The position numbers and the translations under genes are program-made. Below, one piece after another: positions 51,844 through 61,358 of a stretch of 64,000 nucleotides of DNA (the first letter of the stretch is position 1; each line of letters opens with the position of its first letter). This DNA is from an uncultured Chitinophagaceae bacterium (GTDB lineage Bacteria; Bacteroidota; Bacteroidia; Chitinophagales; Chitinophagaceae), in the NCBI GenBank assembly GCA_903904335.1, contig CAIVCF010000219.1:1-64000 (forward strand), in the 5' to 3' direction. The notes below the pieces were generated by a model. That model was not told the origin of the DNA, did no database searches, and saw only the letters and a program-made list of their open reading frames with translations.

Positions 51844-52032
51844 AAACTATTGTTTCGTTCTTAAAATTTTGGAGCTGCAATATAAAGGCTTTTCTGCAAA
51901 ATGTATTTTATACACATTAAATTGTGCTAAAAGGAGAAATGACAAAAATCAGTTTTTGATCAATATCCTGTTTTATGTTAGTCATATATAAACCGCAAAC
52001 GATTGTTCTCGGTTCTTTATGCTGTAAATAAA

Positions 52033-52979
52033 TTATTTTTTTCTCGAAGTTTTAGTTTCTTTTCTTTTGGTAAAAGTATCATCAAAGAAACATTCCATAC
52101 CTCTGCGGTTGCCGCAACTCCCTTTTTCTTTGATGGTGATATCGTTTCCATCAAAAGTAAAATCGATGACACAAGGGTCACCGCCTTCTGCATAAACAGC
52201 AGTGGTGGGTGTTTTCATTTTCAGTACTCCTTTTAATTCGCCGGTGCAACTTCCATCTTCTTTTTCAAAATGAATGAAGAACATATAACTGTTGGCATCT
52301 TTGCGGTCACGCAGTGAAATAAAATTTTTCTTATCACGTATATAATTTCCGCTCAGTTTATTTTTATGCGGTAAAGTGTCGATCGGATTGATGATCACAC
52401 TATTTTTCTTTTCGTCTTCATTGCTGTCGTTGATCACCACCATAAAATTACCATTGTTAGCATATACCCATCCAACACGTGTGAATTGTAATTGTTTATC
52501 TGCATTCAGTTTTTCACGGCTAATGAGGAATGTGGGTTCTTTATTGATGGAAAGAAAATGATTGTATCCATCATCATATACATTGCTTAGTAGTTGTTTT
52601 GCAGAGAGAAAATTATTTTTTTTGTCTAATACAAATGTTGCAAGAATTGTTTTGTTGTGATGCGTGAAAGTGGCAAGCAAATAGATCTCTTTTTTTTTTC
52701 AATTCTTCCTACAGGTTGGATAGTGGTTGCTTTTTGAATGATCTGCATTTTGGTCATGACACTGTCCGGAATAAACTGCGTGAAAACTTTATACCCGATG
52801 ATCGTACTGTCAGCGATTTTTGCAACGGTGGTATCTGCAGCCGAAAACTGTGATTCAATAATAGTAAATGCTCCAATAAAATCTTTTATTTTTACGGGTT
52901 CGTTGCCGGAGAGGTCGGGCTTTTTATGTTTACAACCGATCGTGATAATAACAAGCAATAATAGTAACCAATTTTTCAT
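52033..52979 (-). pseudogene. lipoprotein gene interrupted by a frameshift at an A10 tract
   Basis: Two minus-strand frames join at a run of ten T on the plus strand (52690-52699). The upstream frame from ATG 52979 has a lipobox (MKNWLLLLLVIITIGC) and runs on past the A10 tract to an out-of-frame stop. The downstream frame (LATFTHHNKTILATFVLDKK onward, to 52033) continues without a start of its own. One more A (A11) would give a continuous lipoprotein of about 315 residues. Either the gene is broken (mutation or sequencing error), or the tract allows slippage and the full product is made from a fraction of transcripts. I recognise no family; the C-terminal part has a GSCGNRRGMECFF motif. Confidence 0.7.
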
Positions 52980-53072
52980 TTTCAGATTTAATTGATTAAA
53001 AGTAATATTTCTGCCGTTAGTTTTATAGCTTGTGAGCAGGATAACAAAAATAAATGTATTCAGTGTTAAAAC

Positions 53073-54959
53073 ATGAGTCAACAAGGTTACGATAACAATA
53101 ATTCCTTAAGTGAGGTGCACGAATCTGTTGACACCACTCAACCGAGAACCGGCTGGAGAAGGGCTTTGGCTTATATCGGGCCTGCTTATTTGGTAAGTGT
53201 TGGTTATATGGATCCGGGCAATTGGGCAACTGATCTACAGGGTGGGGCTCAATTCGGCTATCAACTGATATGGGTTTTATTGATGAGTAATTTAATTGCG
53301 CTGTTGCTGCAAAGTTTAAGTGCCAGGTTAGGCATTGTCCGAAGAAGAGATTTGGCACAGGCAAACAGAGAAGTTTATCCTCCACTCGTAAATTTTTGTT
53401 TATATGTGTTGGCGGAAATAGCCATTGCTGCCTGTGATTTGGCAGAAGTGTTGGGAATGGCATTGGGCATCCATCTCTTAACGGGATTGCCGATCATTTG
53501 GGGTGTTGCTATCACAGTATTAGATACATTATTATTATTATGGTTACAGAATTATGGTATCAGAAAATTAGAAGCATTCATCATTGCATTGGTTGTTGTG
53601 ATCGGAGGATCTTTTTTAATTGAAATATTTTTAGCGAAACCACATTTGGGCGAAGTCGCAAAAGGACTAATGCCGGGATTTTTAAGTGATAATGCTTTAT
53701 ATATCGCCGTGGGAATTATCGGGGCAACCGTAATGCCGCATAATTTATACCTGCATTCTGCATTGGTGCAAACAAGAAAAATAAAACCCGATCAGCAGGG
53801 AATAAAACTTGCCATTAAATATAATTTGATTGACAGTTCCATTGCATTAAATGCAGCATTCTTTGTAAATGCAGCCATATTGATACTTGCTGCTACAGTT
53901 TTCTTCACCACAGGAAATACCCATGTTGCAAGAATTGAAGATGCACATCAATTATTACAACCTTTATTGGGATCAAAATTAGCACCTATCTTATTTGCCA
54001 TCGCATTGATCGCAGCAGGACAAAGCTCAACAATAACTGGAACGTTAGCCGGACAAATCGTAATGGAAGGATATTTGAAATTGCGTATCAATCCATGGTT
54101 GAGAAGATTGTTGACAAGAGTAATTGCTATCATTCCAACAATAATTGTCATTACAATTTATGGTGATGATAAGATCGATGCATTATTGGTATTAAGTCAG
54201 GTGATATTAAGTGTTCAATTGGGTTTTGCAGTTATTCCGCTGATTCATTTTGTAAGTGATAAAACAACAATGGGCGAATTTGCGATCAAAGGGTTTACTA
54301 AAACAATTTCCTGGATAGTTGCCATTGTATTATTGTATCTCAATTCAAAAATGGTGATGGAACAATGCAATTTGTTATTTCATCAGCCCGGTGAGATATT
54401 TTGGAAAATCATCGTCATCATTGCAGGCGTTGCTTTTATATGGTTATTTCTCACGATGACTTTTTTGCCCATGCTTCAAAAGCAACACAGGCAAAATAAT
54501 ATTCGTTTGCACAGCGAAGTGCCATCATTACATAATCTCACGATTAATCACACGCAAAAGATTGCTATTGCTTTAGATTTCAGTTTGAATGATGAGAAAC
54601 TGATCGCACATGCTATTAATCAAGGGCATAAAAGTGCGACTTATGTTTTATTGCATATTGTAGAAAGTGTTTCTGCAAAATTTTTAGGTGAAGAAAGTGA
54701 TGATGACGAAACCAGAAAAGATAAACAGCGCCTTGAAAACTTTGCAGAACAATTGCATGTATTGGGTTATTCAGTGGAAATTCATATCGGGTATAGAAAC
54801 CGTATTAAAGAGATCGTAAGAATTGTTCGTGAGTCGAATGCTGAAATGTTAGTGATGGGAGCACACCGTCATACAGGATTGAAAGACTATTTATTCGGTG
54901 AAACCATTGAAGCAGTTAGGCATGAACTGCCTATACCTGTGTTGATCGTGAATGTGTAA
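53073..54959 (+). CDS. mntH: Nramp metal transporter fused to a universal stress protein domain
   Basis: A proton-coupled Mn/Fe transporter of the Nramp family, about residues 20-450, fused to a cytosolic UspA domain (about 485-628). 628 residues. Nramp motifs DPGNWATD in the first helix and MPHNLYLH in the sixth bind metal. The Usp part has IAIALDFSLNDEKLIAHA, HIVESVSA and the ATP-binding-type GAHRHTGLKDYLFGETIEAV. Such fusions occur in Bacteroidota. The Usp domain may tune transport by nucleotide binding. Divergent from the frameshifted lipoprotein gene, with 93 bases between starts. Confidence 0.9.
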   Translation: MSQQGYDNNNSLSEVHESVDTTQPRTGWRRALAYIGPAYLVSVGYMDPGNWATDLQGGAQFGYQLIWVLLMSNLIALLLQSLSARLGIVRRRDLAQANREVYPPLVNFCLYVLAEIAIAACDLAEVLGMALGIHLLTGLPIIWGVAITVLDTLLLLWLQNYGIRKLEAFIIALVVVIGGSFLIEIFLAKPHLGEVAKGLMPGFLSDNALYIAVGIIGATVMPHNLYLHSALVQTRKIKPDQQGIKLAIKYNLIDSSIALNAAFFVNAAILILAATVFFTTGNTHVARIEDAHQLLQPLLGSKLAPILFAIALIAAGQSSTITGTLAGQIVMEGYLKLRINPWLRRLLTRVIAIIPTIIVITIYGDDKIDALLVLSQVILSVQLGFAVIPLIHFVSDKTTMGEFAIKGFTKTISWIVAIVLLYLNSKMVMEQCNLLFHQPGEIFWKIIVIIAGVAFIWLFLTMTFLPMLQKQHRQNNIRLHSEVPSLHNLTINHTQKIAIALDFSLNDEKLIAHAINQGHKSATYVLLHIVESVSAKFLGEESDDDETRKDKQRLENFAEQLHVLGYSVEIHIGYRNRIKEIVRIVRESNAEMLVMGAHRHTGLKDYLFGETIEAVRHELPIPVLIVNV

Positions 54960-54971
54960 CAGATCATTAAA

Positions 54972-55466
54972 CTATCCCAATCTTTTTATCTTTTCAAGAA
55001 TACCTGTTGTAGAAAACCCTTTAACAATAGTATTGATGATTACTTTGCCGCCATTTGCTACCACCTCTTTGGAACCAACAATTTGTTCAATTGTATAATC
55101 ACCGCCTTTTACTAAAACATCGGGAAGAATGGAAGAAATTAATTGCAGAGGTGTATCTTCTTCAAATACGATCACGGCATCAACGATCATCAGACTTGCT
55201 AAAATCAATGCTCGACTTTTTTCATTGTTGACAGGGCGTTCATTGCCTTTTAATCTTTTTGTACTTGCATCACTGTTCACCCCCACAATCAAATAGTCTG
55301 CTTCTTTCGCGGCTTGTGACAAAGAAAAAATATGGCCTTCATGCAAAATATCAAAACAGCCATTTGTAAAGGAAATGGTTTTTCCATTTACTTTACATCC
55401 TGCAATGGTTGCTAAGAGTTTGGGTAACTCAAATATTTTTTTTTCTATTGCATCAATATTCCTCAT
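54972..55466 (-). CDS. rfaE2: D-glycero-beta-D-manno-heptose 1-phosphate adenylyltransferase (RfaE2-like)
   Basis: The stand-alone adenylyltransferase domain of HldE: activates heptose 1-phosphate with ATP for lipopolysaccharide core synthesis. 164 residues; nucleotidyltransferase motif FTNGCFDILHEGHIFSL (HxGH) and later VGVNSD and LVKGGDYT. A related glycerol-3-phosphate cytidylyltransferase assignment is less likely. No kinase domain is in the window. It is followed on the same strand (upstream in transcription) by the LPG_synthase-TM-like gene, 42 bases away. Confidence 0.88.
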   Translation of the reverse strand: MRNIDAIEKKIFELPKLLATIAGCKVNGKTISFTNGCFDILHEGHIFSLSQAAKEADYLIVGVNSDASTKRLKGNERPVNNEKSRALILASLMIVDAVIVFEEDTPLQLISSILPDVLVKGGDYTIEQIVGSKEVVANGGKVIINTIVKGFSTTGILEKIKRLG

Positions 55467-55508
55467 AAAATAATTTGTAAAAAAAACTAATAGGTGCTTA
55501 TCGACAAC

Positions 55509-56525
55509 TCATGGCTCGAGGCTCTCAACTTTCTTTTTATTATACCATGGTAAAAGAGCCAAACAAACAGAACCAATCACTACCACTATTAAAAATTGTG
55601 CAAACCATTGCAAAGTACCGTTGGCATAACCAATTTCAAAAGGGATATCACTTTTCTCCAAAACTTTGGCAATAAAATAAGCATAGGCCCCAATGCCACC
55701 GGGGGTAATGATCATACCAATACTTGCAAATGCCAATACTGTTATGGCATCGGCAAAACTGGCATTTGCTGTACCTATAGTAGCGTGCAAGCCTACCCAT
55801 GTACCTGCAATATACATGCTCCAGATAGCAATGGTATAAAAAATGAATGTCCATTTTTGTTTTAGATTTCGGATGCTTGTTACGCCTTCCCAAATACCAC
55901 GAAGAATTTTTTTGATAATAATAACTATTGATAAATGCGCAAACTGCCTGAACCATATTTTTAATACAATGAAAATTAGTAATAGTATTCCTGCTACTAT
56001 CAAAACCTTGGTAGAAGAAAAATGTCCGCTTTTATTTTTTAAAAGCTGATCGAATATCTGAGCTGCATATTCGCCAACAATTCCGAATTGCGTGATGAAT
56101 GCAATAAAGAAAACAATGCCGAGAGAAATAACATCAAAAGCGCGTTCGGCAACGATAGTACCGACTAATTTCTCCGCAGGAACCTTTTCATATTTTGCTA
56201 GAATGGTGCATTTCAAAACTTCACCTAAACGTGGAACCGCAAGGTTTGCCAGATAGCCGATCATCACAGCAAAAAAAGTATTGACAAAAGATGGGTTATA
56301 GCCCATTGGTCTCATGAGTATCTTCCACCGTAAGCTCCTGAAAATATGACTTAAAGAAAGTATCACGAAAACCGGTAGGATCAGCCAATAGTTGGCATTT
56401 GCCAAAGATTGAACAAACTCTTTCCATTTAGTGTCGGGTATCTGATGCAGGCTCCACCAAACAAGGAATACACCCAGTCCTAAAAAGAAAACATATTTTA
56501 AAAGCGAGGAAAGATTTTTTTTCAT
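55509..56525 (-). CDS. LPG-synthase-TM/UPF0104 family membrane protein
   Basis: About 338 residues, with eight or so hydrophobic segments, from ATG 56525 (KKNLSSLLKYVFFLGLG); the in-frame ATG at 56546 would add MQKNRCC. Characteristic segments are NTFFAVMIGYLANLAVPRLGEVLKC and IITPGGIGAYAYFIAKVLEK, which define the lysylphosphatidylglycerol synthetase membrane-domain family (also called AglD or UPF0104). Some members flip lipid-linked sugars or modify phospholipids; no aminoacyl-transferase domain is fused here. The small gap before rfaE2 suggests co-transcription. Confidence 0.85.
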   Translation of the reverse strand: MKKNLSSLLKYVFFLGLGVFLVWWSLHQIPDTKWKEFVQSLANANYWLILPVFVILSLSHIFRSLRWKILMRPMGYNPSFVNTFFAVMIGYLANLAVPRLGEVLKCTILAKYEKVPAEKLVGTIVAERAFDVISLGIVFFIAFITQFGIVGEYAAQIFDQLLKNKSGHFSSTKVLIVAGILLLIFIVLKIWFRQFAHLSIVIIIKKILRGIWEGVTSIRNLKQKWTFIFYTIAIWSMYIAGTWVGLHATIGTANASFADAITVLAFASIGMIITPGGIGAYAYFIAKVLEKSDIPFEIGYANGTLQWFAQFLIVVVIGSVCLALLPWYNKKKVESLEP

Positions 56526-56697
56526 GCAGCATCTATTCTTTTGCAATTTACAGAACGCATCGTTAACAGCAGTTTAATTCGTAAACAAACATCTGTTCCT
56601 TTTATAATTCGACCTTTTTTACTATCATTCAAACTGTTAAAATGGTTTTATTAGTATCCCTTTTTGTGTATATAGAGGGAGCAAGAGCAGTTAACCG

Positions 56698-56727
56698 TTG
56701 ATATTCGACGTATTTTATTTAACTTTG
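56698..56727 (+). promoter_or_regulatory. promoter of the GT5-like gene
   Basis: TTG at 56698-56700 and TAACTTTG at 56720-56727 with 19 bases between them; ATG 56764 is 36 bases further on. Confidence 0.6.
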
Positions 56728-56763
56728 CCGACTTGTTTTACTGCCCACTAAATTGGCAAACTA

Positions 56764-57576
56764 ATGTCTAAAAAGCGAATTTTATTTATCGCCACTGAAA
56801 TGTCACCTTACTTGGAGCTGACCGAGTTTGCAGAGATTGTAAACAAATTAGCCATCAAAAGTAATGACAGTGGTTTGGAAGTGCGCTGCATCATGCCGCG
56901 TTTTGGAGTGATCAATGAACGTCGCCACAGATTGCATGAAGTAGTGCGTTTATCAGGCATCAATGTGTCTGTTGATAATGATGATTATCCTTTGCAAATC
57001 AAGGTAGCTTCATTGCCTAATGCAAGATTGCAGGTTTATTTTTTAGAGAATGAAGACTTCTTTAAACGCAAACAGATTTTTCATGATGAACAGGAAAAAT
57101 GGTTTGATGATAACGGGCTAAGAACGATTTTCTTCTGTAAAGGTGCACTGGAAACTGTAAAAAAATTCGGATGGCCTCCCGATATTATTCATTGCAGCGG
57201 ATGGATGACAGGATTGATCCCTGCCTTTATCAAAACCGCATATAAAAAGGAAGCTGTATTCAGTAACAGTAAAGTTATTTATACGATTGGTGAAAATACT
57301 TTCAAAGAGAAAATGGGGGCTGACTTTTTAAAGAAAGCTTTGATTAATGCGAACATGAAAGAGAAAGATCTTGAACCTTTCAAGGATAACAATAATACCG
57401 GACTTTTCAGAGGCGGTGCAACTTATGCAGATGCCATCACTTTTGGTGCTGAAAAAACAGAAAAGAAATTAATGGAAGAATTTTCAAAGGTGAAGGGTAA
57501 GAAAGTTGTTCCTTTCAAAGGATGGGATACTGATATGAGTGAATATATCGAGTTGTACAATGAATTGTCTAAATAA
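56764..57576 (+). CDS. GT5-only glycogen/starch synthase-like protein
   Basis: The 270-residue protein corresponds only to the N-terminal (GT5) half of glycogen synthase: MSKKRILFIATEMSPY, then VRCIMPRFGVINERRHRL, VASLPNARLQVYFLENEDFF. In active GT5 enzymes the first loop carries KTGGL, the ADP-glucose site; here the place reads ELTEF. The C-terminal GT-B half is missing. From memory, short proteins like this with the same altered loop are widespread in Bacteroidota, so it is probably a stable, catalytically inactive regulator or scaffold rather than a broken gene. The promoter is good and the frame is intact. Confidence 0.8.
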   Translation: MSKKRILFIATEMSPYLELTEFAEIVNKLAIKSNDSGLEVRCIMPRFGVINERRHRLHEVVRLSGINVSVDNDDYPLQIKVASLPNARLQVYFLENEDFFKRKQIFHDEQEKWFDDNGLRTIFFCKGALETVKKFGWPPDIIHCSGWMTGLIPAFIKTAYKKEAVFSNSKVIYTIGENTFKEKMGADFLKKALINANMKEKDLEPFKDNNNTGLFRGGATYADAITFGAEKTEKKLMEEFSKVKGKKVVPFKGWDTDMSEYIELYNELSK

Positions 57577-57655
57577 GTAATTGTCTATTCGATTGATAGA
57601 TAAATTCATTAATAAAATGATGATATTAATGTACAGGTCTCTGTATCTGCTCACT

Positions 57656-57663
57656 TATATTTG
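57656..57663 (+). promoter_or_regulatory. -7 box of metK
   Basis: TATATTTG, 50 bases before ATG 57714. The remaining leader is about 44 bases, too short for a known SAM riboswitch. Confidence 0.55.
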
Positions 57664-57713
57664 CACCCGTAAAATGTTAATCTTTACAAACAATAAACAA
57701 TAATTCAAATTTT

Positions 57714-58967
57714 ATGTCTTATTTATTTACTTCTGAGAGTGTATCTGAAGGACATCCGGATAAAGTGGCCGATCAGATATCTGATGCATTGATCGATAAT
57801 TTTTTAGCATTTGATCCTCAATCAAAAGTGGCTTGTGAAACGTTGGTAACAACAGGACAAGTTGTTTTGGCTGGTGAAGTAAAATCTAAAGCTTATTTAG
57901 ATGTTCAGGAAATTGCACGCGGTGTGATTCGTAAGATCGGTTATACCAAGAGCGAATATATGTTTGAAGCAAACAGTTGCGGAATCTTTTCTGCCATTCA
58001 CGAACAATCTTCAGATATTAATCAAGGTGTTGATAAAAAGAAAAAAGAAGAACAGGGTGCAGGCGATCAGGGTATGATGTTTGGTTATGCCAGTAACGAA
58101 ACAGATGATTATATGCCATTAGCTTTGGATCTGGCTCATAAAATTTTAATTGAATTGGCTGCTTTACGCAGAGAAAATAAAGCCATCAAATATTTGCGTC
58201 CTGATGCAAAGAGTCAGGTTACTTTGGAATATGATGATAACAACAAACCTGTTCGTATTGATGCGATCGTTGTTTCAACGCAACATGATGATTTTGATAC
58301 TGAAGCGAAAATGCAGGCAAAGATCAAGCAAGACATTATCACAATTTTAATTCCTCGTGTAAAAGCCAAGTATAAAAAATATGCTAAGCTTTTCAACGAT
58401 AAAATCAAATATCATATCAACCCAACCGGTAAGTTCGTAATCGGCGGACCGCATGGTGATACAGGTTTAACCGGTCGTAAGATCATCGTTGATACGTATG
58501 GTGGAAAAGGTGCACATGGTGGTGGAGCTTTTAGTGGAAAAGATCCAAGCAAAGTAGATAGAAGCGCAGCTTATGCAACTCGTCATATCGCTAAAAACCT
58601 TGTTGCAGCAGGTGTTGCAGACGAAGTATTGGTGCAGGTTTCTTACGCCATCGGTGTTGCTCAGCCAACATCCATTAATGTAAATACTTACGGTACTGCA
58701 AAAGTTGGATTGAGTGATGGTGCAATCAGTAAGATCGTTGAAAGCGTTTGGGATATGCGCCCTTATTTCATCGAACAACGTTTAAAATTGCGTAACCCTA
58801 TTTATAGCGAAACTGCTGCTTATGGTCACATGGGCCGCAAGAACGAAGTGGTTACCAAAGAATTCAAATCTCCTGATGGAAAAGTAAAAACTGTAAAAGT
58901 TGAGTTATTTACCTGGGAAAAATTGGATTATGTTGGTAAAGTGAAGAAAGCTTTTGGATTGAAATAA
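57714..58967 (+). CDS. metK: S-adenosylmethionine synthetase
   Basis: Makes SAM from methionine and ATP. 417 residues with the family motifs [13 protein letters not shown] (start region), the central [20 protein letters not shown] and [20 protein letters not shown] (metal and phosphate loop). Sequence and length are normal. It has its own promoter and a terminator at 58988, and no methionine-cycle neighbour, but the exported MTA/SAH nucleosidase gene lies 4 kb downstream. Confidence 0.97.
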   Translation: MSYLFTSESVSEGHPDKVADQISDALIDNFLAFDPQSKVACETLVTTGQVVLAGEVKSKAYLDVQEIARGVIRKIGYTKSEYMFEANSCGIFSAIHEQSSDINQGVDKKKKEEQGAGDQGMMFGYASNETDDYMPLALDLAHKILIELAALRRENKAIKYLRPDAKSQVTLEYDDNNKPVRIDAIVVSTQHDDFDTEAKMQAKIKQDIITILIPRVKAKYKKYAKLFNDKIKYHINPTGKFVIGGPHGDTGLTGRKIIVDTYGGKGAHGGGAFSGKDPSKVDRSAAYATRHIAKNLVAAGVADEVLVQVSYAIGVAQPTSINVNTYGTAKVGLSDGAISKIVESVWDMRPYFIEQRLKLRNPIYSETAAYGHMGRKNEVVTKEFKSPDGKVKTVKVELFTWEKLDYVGKVKKAFGLK

Positions 58968-58987
58968 ATTCATTCAAAATAATAAAG

Positions 58988-59018
58988 ACCTCTGTCAAAT
59001 TTTTTGGCAGAGGTTTTT
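58988..59018 (+). terminator. terminator of metK
   Basis: ACCTCTGTC-AAATTTTTT-GGCAGAGGT followed by TTTTTATT. Confidence 0.85.
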
Positions 59019-59048
59019 TATTGTCATTTGTTGAATAGTGAACAGAAA

Positions 59049-59068
59049 GTACAAGTGTGCGACGCAAC
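59049..59068 (+). repeat. GTGCGACGCAA repeat
   Basis: GTACAAGTGTGCGACGCAAC, intergenic between metK terminator and the Nudix gene. Confidence 0.85.
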
Positions 59069-59113
59069 TAAGGGCAATAGCAATTCTACTGCCTGTAACA
59101 AAAAATCAATCCT

Positions 59114-59121
59114 TACTTTTG
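59114..59121 (+). promoter_or_regulatory. -7 box immediately before the Nudix gene
   Basis: TACTTTTG ends five bases before ATG 59127, suggesting a leaderless mRNA. The 17-base stretch ATCAATCCTTACTTTTG is identical to that ahead of the Phe/Tyr leader (951-967). Confidence 0.6.
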
Positions 59122-59126
59122 GGTTT

Positions 59127-59696
59127 ATGGAACAAGAAGAAAATGTAAATCCCTGGAAGATCGTTGATGAAACAAAGCGATATGAAAATTCATGGATATC
59201 ATTGACGCATTACAATGTGATCAATCCATCCGGCGGAGAAGGTGTTTACGGTAAAGTACATTTTAAAAATACAGCGATAGGTATTGTGCCCGTTGACAGT
59301 GAAATGAATACCTATTTGGTTGGACAATTTCGTTTTACAATTAATGAATACAGTTGGGAAATTCCGGAAGGCGGTTGCCCGAAGAATGAAAATCCTTTGT
59401 TGGGTGCGAAACGTGAATTGCTGGAAGAGACCGGATTAAAAGCAAACAGATGGCAGGTATTGGGAACTTCTTATTTATCCAATTCGGTGAGCGATGAGAA
59501 CAGTGTTTTTTATTTGGCGTCAGAATTAACGCAGCATGAAGCAGAGCCTGAAGAAACAGAGCAATTAAAAATAAAAAAAGTTCCGTTGCAAACCGCATTT
59601 GATATGATTGATGAAGGTGAGATAACAGATTCTTTATCGATATTGGCTTTAAGAAAAGTGCAGGTGTTATTATTGCAGGGGAAATTGAAATTTTAA
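59127..59696 (+). CDS. Nudix hydrolase (ADP-ribose pyrophosphatase-like)
   Basis: Hydrolyses a nucleoside diphosphate derivative, most likely ADP-ribose or NADH/sugar nucleotide. 189 residues from ATG 59127. The Nudix box is complete: GGCPKNENPLLGAKRELLEE then TGL, matching G-x5-E-x7-REUxEExGU. The N-terminal WISLTHYNVINPSGGEGVYG and the preceding QFRFTINEYSWEIPEGG resemble ADP-ribose pyrophosphatases. It heads a run with rlmB (3-base gap), HMG-CoA lyase (7) and, with its own -7 box, GSCFA. An in-frame extension upstream runs through the repeat and is not coding. Confidence 0.88.
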   Translation: MEQEENVNPWKIVDETKRYENSWISLTHYNVINPSGGEGVYGKVHFKNTAIGIVPVDSEMNTYLVGQFRFTINEYSWEIPEGGCPKNENPLLGAKRELLEETGLKANRWQVLGTSYLSNSVSDENSVFYLASELTQHEAEPEETEQLKIKKVPLQTAFDMIDEGEITDSLSILALRKVQVLLLQGKLKF

Positions 59697-59699
59697 ACA

Positions 59700-60440
59700 A
59701 TGGCAACTAAACAGAGTTCATTAATAATCGGGCGCCAGCCTTTGATAGAAGCTATTCAATCCGGCAGAGCGGTTGATAAAATATTATTGCAGAAGAATGC
59801 AAATGGGGATGTGGTAAGTGCTATCCGTTCTTTATCAAAAGAACATAATATTCCGTTGCAATTGGTTCCGATAGAGAAGTTAAATTATCTCACTAAAGCC
59901 AATCATCAGGGAGTGATCGCATTTGCTGCTTTGGTGCAATACATGGATTTGCAGCAAGTAATTGATTTTGTTGTATCGAAAGGAGAGACGCCATTATTTT
60001 TAATGCTCGATGGAATCACCGATGTAAGAAATATCGGCGGCATTGCCAGAAGTGCTTTTTGCTGCGGTGCACAGGCCATCATCATTCCGGATAAAGGCGT
60101 TGGTGCATTGAATGAAGAGGCGATGAAAAGCAGTGCAGGCGCATTGGAGCACATTAATATTTGTCGAGTGAACAGTTTGATTAAAGCCGTTGATACTTTG
60201 CATTTGAACGGCATACAAGTGTTCACGAGTGAAATGCGTGCGGATAAAAAATTATTTGAACTGGATTTTAAAGAACCCTGTTGTGTGATCATGGGTGATG
60301 AAGGAAAAGGTGTTCAACCTCATCTGGCAAAAGCAGCTGATTATTTTTTCTCCATACCGATGGCGGCAAAATTTGATTCATTTAATGTATCCGTTGCAAC
60401 AGGAATTATTTTGTATGAAGCAATGAAACAAAGAATGTAA
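59700..60440 (+). CDS. rlmB: 23S rRNA (guanosine-2'-O)-methyltransferase RlmB (SpoU/TrmH family)
   Basis: Methylates a 23S rRNA guanosine ribose. 246 residues: N-terminal substrate-binding domain (IIGRQPLIEAIQSGRAVDKILL), then the SpoU fold with DGITDVRNIGGIARSAFCCG, VIMGDEGKG and SFNVSVATGI, the knotted SAM site. Another TrmH-type rRNA target is possible, but RlmB is the common assignment. The gene starts 3 bases after the Nudix stop and ends 7 before HMG-CoA lyase, so these are surely co-transcribed. Confidence 0.9.
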   Translation: MATKQSSLIIGRQPLIEAIQSGRAVDKILLQKNANGDVVSAIRSLSKEHNIPLQLVPIEKLNYLTKANHQGVIAFAALVQYMDLQQVIDFVVSKGETPLFLMLDGITDVRNIGGIARSAFCCGAQAIIIPDKGVGALNEEAMKSSAGALEHINICRVNSLIKAVDTLHLNGIQVFTSEMRADKKLFELDFKEPCCVIMGDEGKGVQPHLAKAADYFFSIPMAAKFDSFNVSVATGIILYEAMKQRM

Positions 60441-60447
60441 ATGGTCA

Positions 60448-61311
60448 ATGATCAATCAAAAACAAATATCACTCATTGAATGCCCAAGAGATGCCATGCA
60501 GGGTTGGAAACATTTTATTCCAACCGAACAAAAAATAAAATACATCAACGCATTATTAAAAGTGGGATTTGATACACTTGATTTTGGAAGCTTTGTTTCA
60601 CCAAAAGTCGTTCCGCAAATGGCAGATACAAAGCAGGTGATTGACGGATTGCAGATGATAGATGACAGTACAAAACTTTTGGCAATTGTTGCCAATACAA
60701 GAGGCGCTGAAGAAGCCGTAGTGTTTGATGAAATAACGTACTTAGGTTTTCCATTTTCTATTTCACCAACATTTCAAATCAGAAATACGAATAGCACGAT
60801 CGAAGAAAGTTTAATTCGTGTGGTAGAGATTCAGGAATTGTGTATTAAGAACAATAAAGAATTAGTAATTTATTTGAGTATGGGGTTTGGCAATCCTTAC
60901 GGTGATGCGTACGATGATGAAATATTATTGCAATGGGCCGATGAGATGGTTAAACGTAATATCAATATTATTTCTTTGGCTGATACGGTTGGTGTTGCAA
61001 CACCTGAACAAATCAGTTTTGCATTGACTGCTTTGATTCCGAAATATCCAAATACATTATTTGGTGTTCATTTACATTCAACTGCGACCAATTGGATAGA
61101 GAAGCTGCAATCCGCTTTGGATGCAGGGTGTACAAGATTCGACGGTGCATTGAAAGGAATAGGCGGTTGCCCTTTTGCACAGGATGATTTGGTAGGAAAT
61201 ATGGATTCAGAATTAATGATCACCTATCTGGCAGAAAAGAATTTATTAAAAGGGATTGATACCATTGCTTTGCAGGAAAGTTTATTGATAGCATCAGAAA
61301 TATTTAAGTGA
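60448..61311 (+). CDS. hydroxymethylglutaryl-CoA lyase
   Basis: Cleaves HMG-CoA to acetyl-CoA and acetoacetate at the end of leucine catabolism. 287 residues: HMGL-like TIM barrel with ECPRDAMQGW at the N-terminus (usual form PRDGLQ), SLADTVGVATPEQIS, VHLHSTATN, and the Cys-containing GIGGCPFAQDDLVGN loop near the C-terminus. The DAMQ variant leaves the catalytic Arg and Asp intact. It overlaps in function with glutaryl-CoA dehydrogenase at 33.6 kb (amino acid breakdown), but sits 7 bases after rlmB, so the operon is functionally mixed. Confidence 0.9.
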   Translation: MINQKQISLIECPRDAMQGWKHFIPTEQKIKYINALLKVGFDTLDFGSFVSPKVVPQMADTKQVIDGLQMIDDSTKLLAIVANTRGAEEAVVFDEITYLGFPFSISPTFQIRNTNSTIEESLIRVVEIQELCIKNNKELVIYLSMGFGNPYGDAYDDEILLQWADEMVKRNINIISLADTVGVATPEQISFALTALIPKYPNTLFGVHLHSTATNWIEKLQSALDAGCTRFDGALKGIGGCPFAQDDLVGNMDSELMITYLAEKNLLKGIDTIALQESLLIASEIFK

Positions 61312-61347
61312 TCCGGCAAATCACATAATACTCACTAAATCGTTTAT

Positions 61348-61355
61348 TAGCTTTG
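61348..61355 (+). promoter_or_regulatory. -7 box immediately before the GSCFA gene
   Basis: TAGCTTTG ends three bases before ATG 61359; a leaderless transcript is likely. Confidence 0.55.
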
Positions 61356-61358
61356 GAT

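Noticed and set aside
52626-53084. separate 152-residue protein
   Set aside because: Its C-terminal residues after the A10 tract read like the wrong frame of the downstream gene; a frameshift explains both frames.
57664-57713. SAM riboswitch ahead of metK
   Set aside because: The leader after the -7 box is about 44 bases and has no paired core; too short for known SAM classes.
59004-59126. N-terminal extension of the Nudix protein
   Set aside because: Runs through terminator sequence, a dispersed repeat and the -7 box; the family N-terminus fits ATG 59127.
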